A stretch of 47,493 nucleotides of DNA from positions 1 through 47,493 of the forward strand of contig JBHGYD010000041.1 of NCBI GenBank assembly GCA_041920415.1. Direction: 5' to 3'. Position 1 is the first letter of the stretch. Each line of letters opens with the position of its first letter. This document shows positions 1 through 7,191 of the stretch, in pieces. Source of the DNA: JBHGYD01 sp041920415. GTDB lineage: Bacteria; Bacillota; Bacilli; Bacillales; Anoxybacillaceae. Both the position numbers and the translations under genes were made by a program. A model generated the notes under the pieces. The model did not search any database, was not told the DNA's origin, and saw only the letters and a list, made by a program, of their open reading frames with translations.

Positions 1-64
1 CTGAGAGCGGGATGACGCCCAATGCGTTAGAGCTAGGTGTAGGTAAAGTAGAAAACTTAATAAG

Positions 65-140
<76 letters not shown>

Positions 141-157
141 TTTAGTGAAAAAAATAT

Positions 158-242
158 GGAGGGGTAGCGAAGTGGCCAAACGCGGCGGACTGTAAATCCG
201 CTCCCAGTGGGTTCGGCGGTTCGAATCCGTCCCCCTCCACCA
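158..242 (+). tRNA. tRNA-Tyr(GTA)
   Basis: Class II tRNA of 85 nt with a long variable arm (CCCAGTGGGTTCGGCGG region), acceptor GGAGGGG paired with CCCCTCC, anticodon GTA, encoded CCA. Confidence 0.95.
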
Positions 243-271
243 TTACATACATTTCTGTTATATCAATGTCG

Positions 272-314
272 AAATTATTTCGTGGATTTCCTACAGAAAT
301 CGCCAAAATAATTT
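272..314 (+). repeat. tRNA-spacer palindrome, copy 1a
   Basis: Imperfect 19-bp inverted repeat (272-290 with 296-314) around a 5-nt loop CTACA. It is nearly identical to 46452-46494, which sits at the equivalent place before the other tRNA-Gln. It is the first hairpin of a two-hairpin module of about 200 bp. It has no U-run of terminator type beyond ATTTTT and lies inside a tRNA operon, so it may be a processing or structural RNA element. Confidence 0.75.
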
Positions 315-370
315 TTGTAATGTTAATTAACAAAGCGCTAAATTAGGTTTGTAAATAAAATATGGACGTC

Positions 371-413
371 GGATTATTTCTCGAATTTCCTTCAGAAATT
401 CTCAAAATAATCC
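371..413 (+). repeat. tRNA-spacer palindrome, copy 1b
   Basis: Arms 371-389 and 395-413 (GGATTATTT...GAATTTC, loop CTTCA, GAAATT...AAATAATCC). It lies 99 bp after copy 1a and is followed by a tail TGCGGTGCC-ATTCACGAAG that recurs after copy 2b. This is the second hairpin of the module before tRNA-Gln. Confidence 0.75.
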
Positions 414-469
414 TGCGGTGCCGATTCACGAAGTAAATGCAGAGAAGTAAATTCATGTTGTTAAATCAG

Positions 470-544
470 TGGGCTATAGCCAAGCGGTAAGGCAACGGAC
501 TTTGACTCCGTGATGCGCTGGTTCGAATCCAGCTAGCCCAGCCA
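470..544 (+). tRNA. tRNA-Gln(TTG)
   Basis: Acceptor TGGGCTA pairs with TAGCCCA, anticodon TTG, CCA encoded. The sequence is identical to the second Gln gene at 46653-46727, and both follow the same palindrome module. Confidence 0.96.
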
Positions 545-555
545 TGTGAATATAT

Positions 556-628
556 GAGCCATTAGCTCAGTAGGTAGAGCATCTGACTTTTAATCAGAGG
601 GTCGGAGGTTCGAGTCCTCCATGGCTCA
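556..628 (+). tRNA. tRNA-Lys(TTT)
   Basis: Acceptor GAGCCAT pairs with ATGGCTC, anticodon TTT. CCA is not encoded (next bases CTT), so it must be added after transcription. Confidence 0.96.
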
Positions 629-635
629 CTTGGAT

Positions 636-707
636 GCGGAAGTAGTTCAGTGGTAGAACACCACCTTGCCAAGGTGGGGGTCGCGGGTTCGAGTCCCGTC
701 TTCCGCT
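636..707 (+). tRNA. tRNA-Gly(GCC)
   Basis: Acceptor GCGGAAG pairs with CTTCCGC, anticodon GCC, discriminator T as usual for bacterial Gly tRNA. CCA is not encoded here, although the copy at 46915 does encode it. Confidence 0.95.
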
Positions 708-739
708 TCTCCGATTTTGTTTTTTTATCATAGTGTAAT

Positions 740-812
740 GGGGCCTTAGCTCAGCTGGGAGAGCGCCTGCTTTGCACGCAGGAGGTCATCGGTTCGATCC
801 CGATAGGCTCCA
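740..812 (+). tRNA. tRNA-Ala(TGC)
   Basis: Acceptor GGGGCCT pairs with AGGCTCC and contains the G3-U70 wobble that marks alanine tRNA. Anticodon TGC, CCA not encoded. Last tRNA before the operon terminator. Confidence 0.96.
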
Positions 813-816
813 TCTA

Positions 817-858
817 AAATGCTTCTTAAATCAGTAGATTTAAGAAGCATTTTTTTTA
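817..858 (+). terminator. Terminator of first tRNA run
   Basis: Perfect 14-bp stem (819-832 with 837-850), loop AGTA, followed by a run of eight T. It ends the tRNA transcript just before rocF. Confidence 0.93.
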
Positions 859-899
859 TATCTTTTTTAAATCGAATAAATATTCAAAAAAATGTCAAG

Positions 900-929
900 T
901 TGAGTCAACGACCTGTGATTCGATACAAT
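900..929 (+). promoter_or_regulatory. Predicted rocF promoter (sigma-A type)
   Basis: TTGAGT at 900-905 and TACAAT at 924-929, 18 bp apart. The predicted start leaves a short leader before the strong ribosome site at 941-951. Confidence 0.6.
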
Positions 930-959
930 ATAAGCAGTACAAGGGGGAGGAGAATCAGC

Positions 960-1862
960 ATGAAAAAAATATCGATTATTGGTGTTCCGATGGATTTAGG
1001 TCAAACTCGCCGCGGTGTTGATATGGGGCCAAGTGCGATTCGTTATGCGGGAGTCGTAGAGCGATTAGAGCGCCTTGATTATGAAATTGAAGACTTAGGT
1101 GATATTTCAATCGGAAAAGCAGAGCGAATCGATGACGAAGGGGTAAGATTGAATTTACGAAATTTGAAAGCGGTTGCTGAGGCGAACGAGAAGCTTGCTC
1201 AAACAGTAGATGAAGTCATTCAAAAAGGAAATTTTCCACTCGTATTAGGCGGTGACCATAGTATTGCGATTGGAACGTTAGCTGGCGTGGCCAAGCACTA
1301 TAAAAACCTTGGTGTGATTTGGTATGATGCTCACGGAGATTTAAATACAGAGGAAACATCTCCATCTGGCAATATTCACGGCATGCCGCTAGCCGCAAGC
1401 CTTGGATTAGGTCATCCCGCTCTTACGAATATCGGTGGTTATAGCCCGAAAGTAAAACCAGAAAATATTGTTTTGATTGGGGCTCGTTCGCTTGATGAGG
1501 GCGAAAAGCAATTGATTCGTCAAAAGGGAATTAAAGTGTATACGATGCATGAAATCGATCGTCTTGGTATGACCAAAGTAATGGAAGAAACGATTGCTTA
1601 TTTAAAAGAACGTACAGATGGTGTACATTTATCATTGGATTTAGATGGTCTTGATCCTCATGATGCTCCAGGAGTTGGTACGCCTGTGATTGGTGGAATT
1701 ACATATCGAGAAAGTCATTTAGCGATGGAAATGCTTGCCGAAGCACAGCTCATTACATCTGCTGAATTTGTAGAAGTGAACCCGATTTTAGATGAGCGAA
1801 ATAAAACTGCTTCGGTTGCTGTTGCATTAATGGGTTCACTCTTTGGAGAAAAATTAGTATAA
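960..1862 (+). CDS. rocF: Arginase
   Basis: Hydrolyses L-arginine to ornithine and urea, a cytosolic binuclear manganese enzyme. The 300-residue length matches Bacillus arginases. Metal ligands are visible: His100 in GGDHS, Asp123-His125-Asp127 in WYDAHGD, and Asp227/Asp229 in SLDLDG; SGNIHGMP and EVNP are also family motifs. Start chosen at 960 because GGGGGAGGAG lies just upstream and the protein then begins MKKISIIGVPMDLG. The frame stays open 141 bp further upstream, but that part overlaps the tRNA terminator and promoter. It is a single-gene unit with its own promoter and terminator. Confidence 0.97.
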   Translation: MKKISIIGVPMDLGQTRRGVDMGPSAIRYAGVVERLERLDYEIEDLGDISIGKAERIDDEGVRLNLRNLKAVAEANEKLAQTVDEVIQKGNFPLVLGGDHSIAIGTLAGVAKHYKNLGVIWYDAHGDLNTEETSPSGNIHGMPLAASLGLGHPALTNIGGYSPKVKPENIVLIGARSLDEGEKQLIRQKGIKVYTMHEIDRLGMTKVMEETIAYLKERTDGVHLSLDLDGLDPHDAPGVGTPVIGGITYRESHLAMEMLAEAQLITSAEFVEVNPILDERNKTASVAVALMGSLFGEKLV

Positions 1863-1873
1863 TTCATACGGAT

Positions 1874-1907
1874 ACAGCAGACGAAACATCAGTCTGCTGT
1901 TTTTATT
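1874..1907 (+). terminator. rocF terminator
   Basis: Nine-bp stem ACAGCAGAC / GTCTGCTGT (1874-1882, 1892-1900) followed by TTTTATTT. Confidence 0.85.
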
Positions 1908-1921
1908 TAACACCGTTCCAA

Positions 1922-1954
1922 AACCTCTCCCACCTCCTATAGGTAGGAGAGGTT
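1922..1954. repeat. Hairpin between rocF and sigW
   Basis: AACCTCTCC-c-ACCT pairs with AGGT-a-GGAGAGGTT around loop CCTAT, about 13 bp with one unpaired base on each side. There is no T-run after it on the plus strand. It could be a secondary terminator barrier or a protein site; function unknown. Confidence 0.5.
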
Positions 1955-2032
1955 CATTTCTAATAAACAAATTTGTTACTTTTTACGTCAGCTTTTGGAT
2001 AAATATGTTAAAATAAATGATATGTCTAACAT

Positions 2033-2058
2033 TGAAACTTTTTTTGTTGTAAAACGTA
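2033..2058 (+). promoter_or_regulatory. Sigma-W autoregulatory promoter
   Basis: TGAAAC at 2033-2038 and CGTA at 2055-2058 with exactly 16 bp between, the sigma-W consensus. It lies 38 bp before the sigW start codon, as in B. subtilis, where SigW transcribes its own operon. Confidence 0.92.
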
Positions 2059-2096
2059 TACAATAATAGCCGCAATGAGCGGGGGTATCATGTGTT

Positions 2097-2660
2097 ATGG
2101 AAACGTTTGTGAAAAAACGAATCAAAGCAATTAAAAAAGGAGATCAAAATGCGTATGCTGAAATTGTCGAGCTTTATAAAGACAAGGTATATCGGTTATG
2201 TTACCGAATGCTAGGAAATCGACATGAGGCAGAGGACGCGGCTCAAGAAGCTTTTATTCGTGCTTATGTTAATATTCATACGTATAATCCAACAATGAAA
2301 TTTTCTTCATGGCTTTATCGGATTGCGACGAACTTATCTATTGATAAAATACGTAAAAAGAAGCCTGATGTTTATTTGGATGAAGAAGTAAGTGGTACAG
2401 AAGGGTTAACAGTGTATTCTCAACTTCCTTCAAAGGAAGCTTCTCCTGAGGATACATTAGAAAGTTTAGAGTTACAAGAAACGGTTCAAAGAGCGATTGA
2501 AAAACTACCGGAAAAATATCGAAGTGTGATTGTGTTAAAATATATCGAGGACTTATCATTGCAGGAAATTAGCGACATTCTTGATTTACCAATCGGAACG
2601 GTAAAGACAAGAATTCATCGTGGAAGAGAAGCGTTAAGAAAGCATTTAGGCCATTTATGA
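2097..2660 (+). CDS. sigW: ECF RNA polymerase sigma factor SigW
   Basis: Extracytoplasmic-function sigma factor that directs the envelope and antimicrobial stress regulon in Bacillus. It is 187 residues, the same length as B. subtilis SigW. Region 2 spans about residues 15-90 (YRMLGNRHEAEDAAQEAFIR, SSWLYRIATN), and region 4 about 120-185 with a helix-turn-helix (LSLQEISDILDLPIGTVKTR). It is preceded by a perfect sigma-W promoter and followed 12 bp later by its anti-sigma gene, so the two are one autoregulated operon. The ribosome site GGGGGT at 2081-2086 is rather far (about 10 bp) from the ATG. Confidence 0.96.
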   Translation: METFVKKRIKAIKKGDQNAYAEIVELYKDKVYRLCYRMLGNRHEAEDAAQEAFIRAYVNIHTYNPTMKFSSWLYRIATNLSIDKIRKKKPDVYLDEEVSGTEGLTVYSQLPSKEASPEDTLESLELQETVQRAIEKLPEKYRSVIVLKYIEDLSLQEISDILDLPIGTVKTRIHRGREALRKHLGHL

Positions 2661-2672
2661 GGGGTGAAGAAA

Positions 2673-3275
2673 ATGAAATGTCCCAATCACATCATCAAAT
2701 GGATGCATGATTACTTAGATGATGACATTACTCCCGATGATGAAAGAGAGTTACGGGAACATTTACAACGATGTCCAGCTTGTTCTCGTCATTTTAATAG
2801 CTTAAAGAAAACAGTTGCTTTTATTCAACATGCTTCCCATCTCACTCCTTCTTCGAATTTTACTGCGGAAGTCATGGCAAGGTTACCAAAGGAAAAGAAA
2901 ATGGTCCGTTTAGGAAGATGGTTCAAAAACCATCCATTTGTTACAGCAGCCTCTTTATTTGTCGCTTTAATGGTTGGGAGTCTTTTTACAACATGGAATG
3001 GGGAACAGCAATTTTCTGTTTCAACACGGGAAAATGTTATTATTCACGATCATACTGTCATTGTTCCAAAAGGAAAAGTGGTCGAAGGAGATATTGTTGT
3101 ACGCAATGGTTCCATTAAGATAGAAGGGAAAGTAAATGGAAATGTCACGATCATTCACGGAGAAAAGTATTTAGCTTCTGCTGGACAAGTAACAGGAGAA
3201 ATTGAAGAAATTAATGAGGTGTTCGACTGGATTTGGTATAATGTAAAAGAGGTAGTGAAAGATGTGTTTGAATAA
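2673..3275 (+). CDS. rsiW: Anti-sigma-W factor RsiW
   Basis: Single-pass membrane anti-sigma factor that holds SigW inactive until it is cut by site-1 and site-2 proteases. The N-terminal zinc-binding anti-sigma domain has Cys3, His30, Cys34 and Cys37 (HxxxCxxC). One membrane segment lies at about 88-107, and the outer domain (108-200) holds short beta-type repeats such as VEGDIVVRNGSIKIEGKVNG. Start taken at the ATG at 2673, giving 200 residues and good spacing to GAGGGG; an in-frame GTG at 2664 overlaps that ribosome site. Second gene of the sigW operon. Confidence 0.95.
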   Translation: MKCPNHIIKWMHDYLDDDITPDDERELREHLQRCPACSRHFNSLKKTVAFIQHASHLTPSSNFTAEVMARLPKEKKMVRLGRWFKNHPFVTAASLFVALMVGSLFTTWNGEQQFSVSTRENVIIHDHTVIVPKGKVVEGDIVVRNGSIKIEGKVNGNVTIIHGEKYLASAGQVTGEIEEINEVFDWIWYNVKEVVKDVFE

Positions 3276-3285
3276 ATAAAAGCAG

Positions 3286-3308
3286 GCCATCTCTTTGATG
3301 GCTTTTTT
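3286..3308 (+). terminator. Terminator after rsiW
   Basis: Six-bp stem GCCATC / GATGGC, 5-nt loop, then TTTTTT. It is short, so read-through into cdaA is possible. Its 3' arm overlaps the predicted cdaA -35 box. Confidence 0.65.
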
Positions 3309-3324
3309 ACGTGTGTGGTATAAT
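3295..3324 (+). promoter_or_regulatory. Predicted cdaA promoter with extended -10
   Basis: TTGATG at 3295-3300, 18-bp spacer, TATAAT at 3319-3324 preceded by TGG (extended -10). Confidence 0.7.
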
Positions 3325-3373
3325 GAAAGGGTTGTATAAATACAGGAATTAGAAAAATAAAGGAAGTGTGAGA

Positions 3374-4195
3374 ATGCCTTTTGGAGAGCTCCCGGTTTTA
3401 AGTTATTTAAGCAAAGTCGTCGATATCCTTCTTGTTTGGTACGTTATTTATAAATTAATTATGGTGATTCGCGGAACAAAGGCGGTCCAGCTTTTAAAAG
3501 GAATCATTCTCATTATACTTGTACGAATTGTAAGTAATTTTTTAGGACTCAGTACATTGCAATGGTTAATGGATCAGGCGTTAACATGGGGATTTTTAGC
3601 AATTATCATTATTTTTCAACCAGAATTAAGGCGTGCGCTTGAACAGCTAGGGAGAGGAAAGTTATTTTCAAGAAGTAGCGCACCTGAGGATGAAGAACAA
3701 ACAAAAATGGTTGAAGCGATTATTAAAGCAACAGAGTATATGGCCAAGCGAAGAATTGGTGCTCTCATATCGGTTGAGCGAGAAACAGGTATGGGAGATT
3801 ATATTGAAACAGGTATTCTTCTCAATGCTCAAATTTCATCCGAATTGTTAATTAATATTTTTATCCCAAATACCCCTTTACATGATGGGGCGGTGATTAT
3901 TCAGAAAAATCATGTAGCCGCGGCAGGGTGTTATCTACCGTTATCCGAAAGTCCATTTATTTCAAAAGAATTAGGGACGCGTCACCGTGCAGCGTTAGGA
4001 ATCAGTGAGGTAACCGATAGTATTACTGTCGTTGTATCGGAAGAAACCGGCGCTGTATCAGTAACAAAAAACGGGGAGCTACATCGAGATTTAACTCCAG
4101 AACAATTCCGTGAGCTGCTCACGAAGGAGTTAATACCGGCAGCAAAGGCAACTTCCTCGTCCCGTTGGCAATGGAGGGGGAAGAAACATGGATAA
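3374..4195 (+). CDS. cdaA: Diadenylate cyclase CdaA
   Basis: Membrane-bound enzyme that joins two ATP into cyclic di-AMP, the second messenger for potassium and osmolyte balance. Of 273 residues, the first 85 form three membrane segments. The DAC domain carries the catalytic LHDGAVI (Asp171-Gly172-Ala173) and GTRHRAA (Arg203-His-Arg205) motifs. The ATG at 3374 is chosen over the GTG at 3368 because AGGAAG lies 7 bp upstream and the protein aligns end to end with B. subtilis CdaA. The 3' end overlaps cdaR by 8 bp, which suggests coupled translation. Confidence 0.97.
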   Translation: MPFGELPVLSYLSKVVDILLVWYVIYKLIMVIRGTKAVQLLKGIILIILVRIVSNFLGLSTLQWLMDQALTWGFLAIIIIFQPELRRALEQLGRGKLFSRSSAPEDEEQTKMVEAIIKATEYMAKRRIGALISVERETGMGDYIETGILLNAQISSELLINIFIPNTPLHDGAVIIQKNHVAAAGCYLPLSESPFISKELGTRHRAALGISEVTDSITVVVSEETGAVSVTKNGELHRDLTPEQFRELLTKELIPAAKATSSSRWQWRGKKHG

Positions 4196-5423
4196 ATTAA
4201 TGAACAATCATTGGTTTATGAAAATTTTTGCGTTGCTATTAGCAATTATGCTCTATATGTCTGTAAATATTGAAGAAAAAGAAACAAAAGGTGGCATTAC
4301 GCGCAATTCGGTGGGGCAAACAGACATCGAGACCGTTACCAATGTTCCTGTCGTAACGTATTATGATGAAGAAAATTTAGTGGTTTCAGGTGTTCCGAAA
4401 TTTGTAAACGTGACTTTAGAAGGACCAGCTAGTATTTTAAAACCAACAGCCTTGCAGCGTGACTTTGAAATATATGCCGATTTAACCAATTACGAGTTAG
4501 GGACGTATACCGTTCCGTTAAAATATAAAAATATCTCAGATAAGCTTAGTGTGAAAATTCAGCCGGCAACAGCTAGAGTGACGATCCGAGAAAAAGTTTC
4601 TAAAGATTTTCCAGTTGATGTAGATTTCATTCATAGAAATAAAGTAGCTGACGGCTACTCAGTGGAACAACCGATTGTGAAACCGAATCTAGTCACTATT
4701 ACAGGAGCAAAAGATCTTGTTGATCGAGTCGCACTTGTGAAAGCAAGGGTGAATTTAGAAGGAGCGAAGGATACAGTTAAACAAGCGTCAAGAGTGACCG
4801 TTTATGATAGCGACGGAAGGGTACTGAATTTAGACGTAGACCCTTCTGTTGTCGAAGTAACGGTGCCGATTAAAAGTCCTAGTAAATCGGTTCCACTTAA
4901 AATTAATCGAATAGGGACTTTGCGAAAAGGGTTAAGTATTGTCAAAATTGAGACCGTTCCAAATGAAGTGACGATTTTCGGACCAAAAGAAAAAATTGAT
5001 CCAATTGAATTTATTGATGGCATTACGATTAACTTAAATGAAATTACAAAAGATACGACGTTAGAAATGAAAGTTCCTTTACCTGAAGGGGTTAAAAGTG
5101 TTGACCCTCCGAAAGTTAAAATTAATATAGAAGTTCAAGAGGAACAAACAAAAACGTTTCAGTCGTTACCGATTCATGTATTAGGATTAGGCGATCAATA
5201 TACCGTTCAATTTTTAGAACCGAAAGATGGAAAAATGGATGTCCAAGTATACGGAGCTCCTAGTGTATTAAATAGTATTCAACCCGATGATCTTGAATTA
5301 TATGTGAATGCGAATGAACTAGGAGTCGGTGAACATGAAGTAGAAGTAGAGGTTAATGGTCCGCAAAACATTACATGGGATTTACCAAAAAATAAAGTAA
5401 ATATTAAGATTAATCAGCGATAA
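4188..5423 (+). CDS. cdaR: CdaA regulatory protein CdaR (YbbR)
   Basis: Membrane-anchored regulator of the diadenylate cyclase. It has an N-terminal membrane segment at about 9-25 (WFMKIFALLLAIMLYMSV) and then a long extracytoplasmic part made of repeated YbbR domains (about residues 55-405) with the recurrent PVxVxFxG/VTVxGP pattern. At 411 residues it is shorter than B. subtilis CdaR (about 480). It starts inside the end of cdaA, with GGAGGGGG upstream, and lies 24 bp before glmM; this three-gene order is the standard Firmicutes c-di-AMP operon. Confidence 0.94.
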   Translation: MDKLMNNHWFMKIFALLLAIMLYMSVNIEEKETKGGITRNSVGQTDIETVTNVPVVTYYDEENLVVSGVPKFVNVTLEGPASILKPTALQRDFEIYADLTNYELGTYTVPLKYKNISDKLSVKIQPATARVTIREKVSKDFPVDVDFIHRNKVADGYSVEQPIVKPNLVTITGAKDLVDRVALVKARVNLEGAKDTVKQASRVTVYDSDGRVLNLDVDPSVVEVTVPIKSPSKSVPLKINRIGTLRKGLSIVKIETVPNEVTIFGPKEKIDPIEFIDGITINLNEITKDTTLEMKVPLPEGVKSVDPPKVKINIEVQEEQTKTFQSLPIHVLGLGDQYTVQFLEPKDGKMDVQVYGAPSVLNSIQPDDLELYVNANELGVGEHEVEVEVNGPQNITWDLPKNKVNIKINQR

Positions 5424-5447
5424 TGAAATAAAGGAGAGATACGCATA

Positions 5448-6794
5448 ATGGGTAAATATTTTGGTACTGATGGTGTGCGCGGAGTTGCTAATAGTGAATT
5501 AACGCCTGAGTTAGCGTTTAAAATTGGCCGTTGCGGCGGTTATGTGTTGACGAAAGATAAGGAACGCCCAAAAGTATTAATCGGTCGTGATACACGTATT
5601 TCAGGGCATATGCTTGAGGGAGCATTAGTAGCTGGATTGCTTTCGATTGGAGCGGAGGTTATGCGCCTTGGCGTCATTTCGACGCCTGGCGTAGCTTACT
5701 TGACAAAAGCGTTAGGGGCACAAGCAGGAATTATGATTTCCGCTTCCCATAATCCTGTGCAAGATAACGGTATTAAGTTTTTTGGACCGGATGGTTTTAA
5801 ATTGTCCGACGAACAAGAAAGAGAAATTGAAGAGCTATTAGACAGCCCTGAAGATACGTTACCAAGACCAATCGGTAAAGATTTAGGACAAGTCAACGAT
5901 TATTTCGAAGGTGGTCAAAAATACTTACAATATTTAAAGCAAACGATTGAAGAAGATTTTTCAGGTCTTCGGATTGCGCTTGATTGCGCTCATGGAGCTA
6001 CTTCTTCGTTGGCAACCCATCTATTTGCAGACTTAGAAGCCGATGTATTGACGATGGGAGCTTCACCAAATGGAATTAACATTAATGAGGGAGTCGGTTC
6101 AACGCATCCAGAAGCGTTAGCTGCGTTCGTCAAAGAAAAAGGAGCAGATGTGGGGCTTGCGTTTGACGGGGATGGAGATCGTCTCATTGCAGTGGATGAG
6201 CATGGTAATATTGTTGATGGCGATCAAATTATGTATATTTGTGCGAAGTATTTGAAGGAAATCGGTCGTTTAAAACATCAAACGGTTGTTTCTACCGTCA
6301 TGAGCAATCTTGGTTTTTACAAAGCGTTAGAAGCGGAAGGGATTAAAAGCGTTCAAACAGCTGTCGGCGATCGTTATGTAGTAGAGGAAATGAAGAAAAA
6401 TGGTTATAATCTAGGCGGTGAACAATCTGGACATATTATTTTCCTCGACTACAACACAACAGGTGATGGATTATTAACAGCTCTGCAGCTTGTGAATATT
6501 ATGAAAATCACCAAACGATCGCTTTCGGAACTAGCAAGCGGAATGCCAAAATATCCGCAGCTTCTTGTGAATGTAAAAGTGACAGACAAGCATCAAGTGA
6601 TGGAGAATGAAAAAGTGAAAGCAGTTATTCAAGCAGTAGAGGGCGAAATGAGCGGGAATGGCCGCATTCTTGTTCGTCCATCCGGAACAGAGCCGCTCGT
6701 TCGTGTCATGGCAGAGGCTCCAACGGAAGAAGCATGCCAAAACTATGTCGAGCGTATTGCCGCTGTGATAAGAGAAGAAATGGGCGTTGAATAA
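5448..6794 (+). CDS. glmM: Phosphoglucosamine mutase GlmM
   Basis: Converts glucosamine-6-phosphate to glucosamine-1-phosphate on the way to UDP-GlcNAc. Its 448 residues match the family. Features: phosphoserine loop ISASHNP (Ser100), Mg-binding DGDGDR (240-245), sugar-binding GEQSGH (324-329) and phosphate-binding RPSGTEP (409-415). It is the third gene of the cdaA operon; in B. subtilis, GlmM also binds and inhibits CdaA, linking wall precursor supply to c-di-AMP. The ribosome site AAAGGAGAG is clear. Confidence 0.97.
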   Translation: MGKYFGTDGVRGVANSELTPELAFKIGRCGGYVLTKDKERPKVLIGRDTRISGHMLEGALVAGLLSIGAEVMRLGVISTPGVAYLTKALGAQAGIMISASHNPVQDNGIKFFGPDGFKLSDEQEREIEELLDSPEDTLPRPIGKDLGQVNDYFEGGQKYLQYLKQTIEEDFSGLRIALDCAHGATSSLATHLFADLEADVLTMGASPNGININEGVGSTHPEALAAFVKEKGADVGLAFDGDGDRLIAVDEHGNIVDGDQIMYICAKYLKEIGRLKHQTVVSTVMSNLGFYKALEAEGIKSVQTAVGDRYVVEEMKKNGYNLGGEQSGHIIFLDYNTTGDGLLTALQLVNIMKITKRSLSELASGMPKYPQLLVNVKVTDKHQVMENEKVKAVIQAVEGEMSGNGRILVRPSGTEPLVRVMAEAPTEEACQNYVERIAAVIREEMGVE

Positions 6795-6817
6795 TTACAG
6801 GCTGGTCACAAGCATTC

Positions 6818-6862
6818 TATGCATAAGTGGAACGGGATATTCCACTTATGCATATTTTATTT
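6818..6862 (+). terminator. glmM terminator
   Basis: Perfect 15-bp stem (6818-6832 with 6840-6854) and a T-rich tail TTTTATTTT. It separates the cdaA-cdaR-glmM transcript from glmS. Confidence 0.93.
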
Positions 6863-6870
6863 TGTAAGTG

Positions 6871-6909
6871 ATATTACAGTTGACGTTTTTGAGTGGGCTG
6901 CTGTAATAT
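6871..6909 (+). promoter_or_regulatory. glmS promoter inside a 9-bp inverted repeat
   Basis: TTGACG at 6880-6885 and TAATAT at 6904-6909 (18-bp spacer) form a sigma-A-type promoter. The repeat ATATTACAG (6871-6879) / CTGTAATAT (6901-6909) is perfect, with left edges 30 bp apart; it abuts the -35 box and covers the -10 box. This may be an operator; no regulator is known to me for it. Confidence 0.6.
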
Positions 6910-6966
6910 TAAGTTTGTTATGAATTCAAGATAGAAAGGTGGGTAGAAGGAGTATTCATTGGTAAA

Positions 6967-7124
6967 GCGCCTGGACTAAGCTTTGAGCGGATAAAAGCTT
7001 AGTTGACGAGGAGGAGGTTAATCGATCGTTCGGCGGATACCTCCCGGTTGCTGCGATTACAACCGTAAGTTCTTCCTCAAAACAAAGAGGCGACTCTTTG
7101 GACAAAGGGAAGGATTTAATCGCC
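6967..7124 (+). ncRNA. glmS ribozyme-riboswitch
   Basis: Self-cleaving RNA activated by glucosamine-6-phosphate. The cleavage site is the A6966/G6967 step in AAGCGCC. Conserved core segments are present in order: AGTTGACGAGG, GGTTAATCGA, TTCGGCGGAT, CTCCCGGTTG, ACAACCGTAAG and GGACAAAGGGAAGG. It lies directly upstream of glmS, where cleavage leaves a 5'-OH mRNA that RNase J1 degrades in B. subtilis, so GlmS product represses its own synthesis. Confidence 0.95.
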
Positions 7125-7138
7125 ATATTATCATGAAG

Positions 7139-7167
7139 AGGGGCAAGAAACGCCCCTTCTTGCCCCT
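7139..7167 (+). promoter_or_regulatory. GC-rich hairpin between ribozyme and glmS ribosome site
   Basis: Perfect 11-bp stem AGGGGCAAGAA / TTCTTGCCCCT (7139-7149, 7157-7167), 7-nt loop ACGCCCC, no T-run. It sits 14 nt after the ribozyme and 9 nt before the ribosome site AGGGAGGA. It may act as a roadblock or stability element on the cleaved mRNA. Confidence 0.6.
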
Positions 7168-7191
7168 TGAGAAATAGGGAGGATGTTTTTT

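Noticed and set aside
819..959. N-terminal extension of arginase
   Set aside because: It overlaps the tRNA terminator and the rocF promoter, has no ribosome site, and the family begins at MKKISIIGVP.
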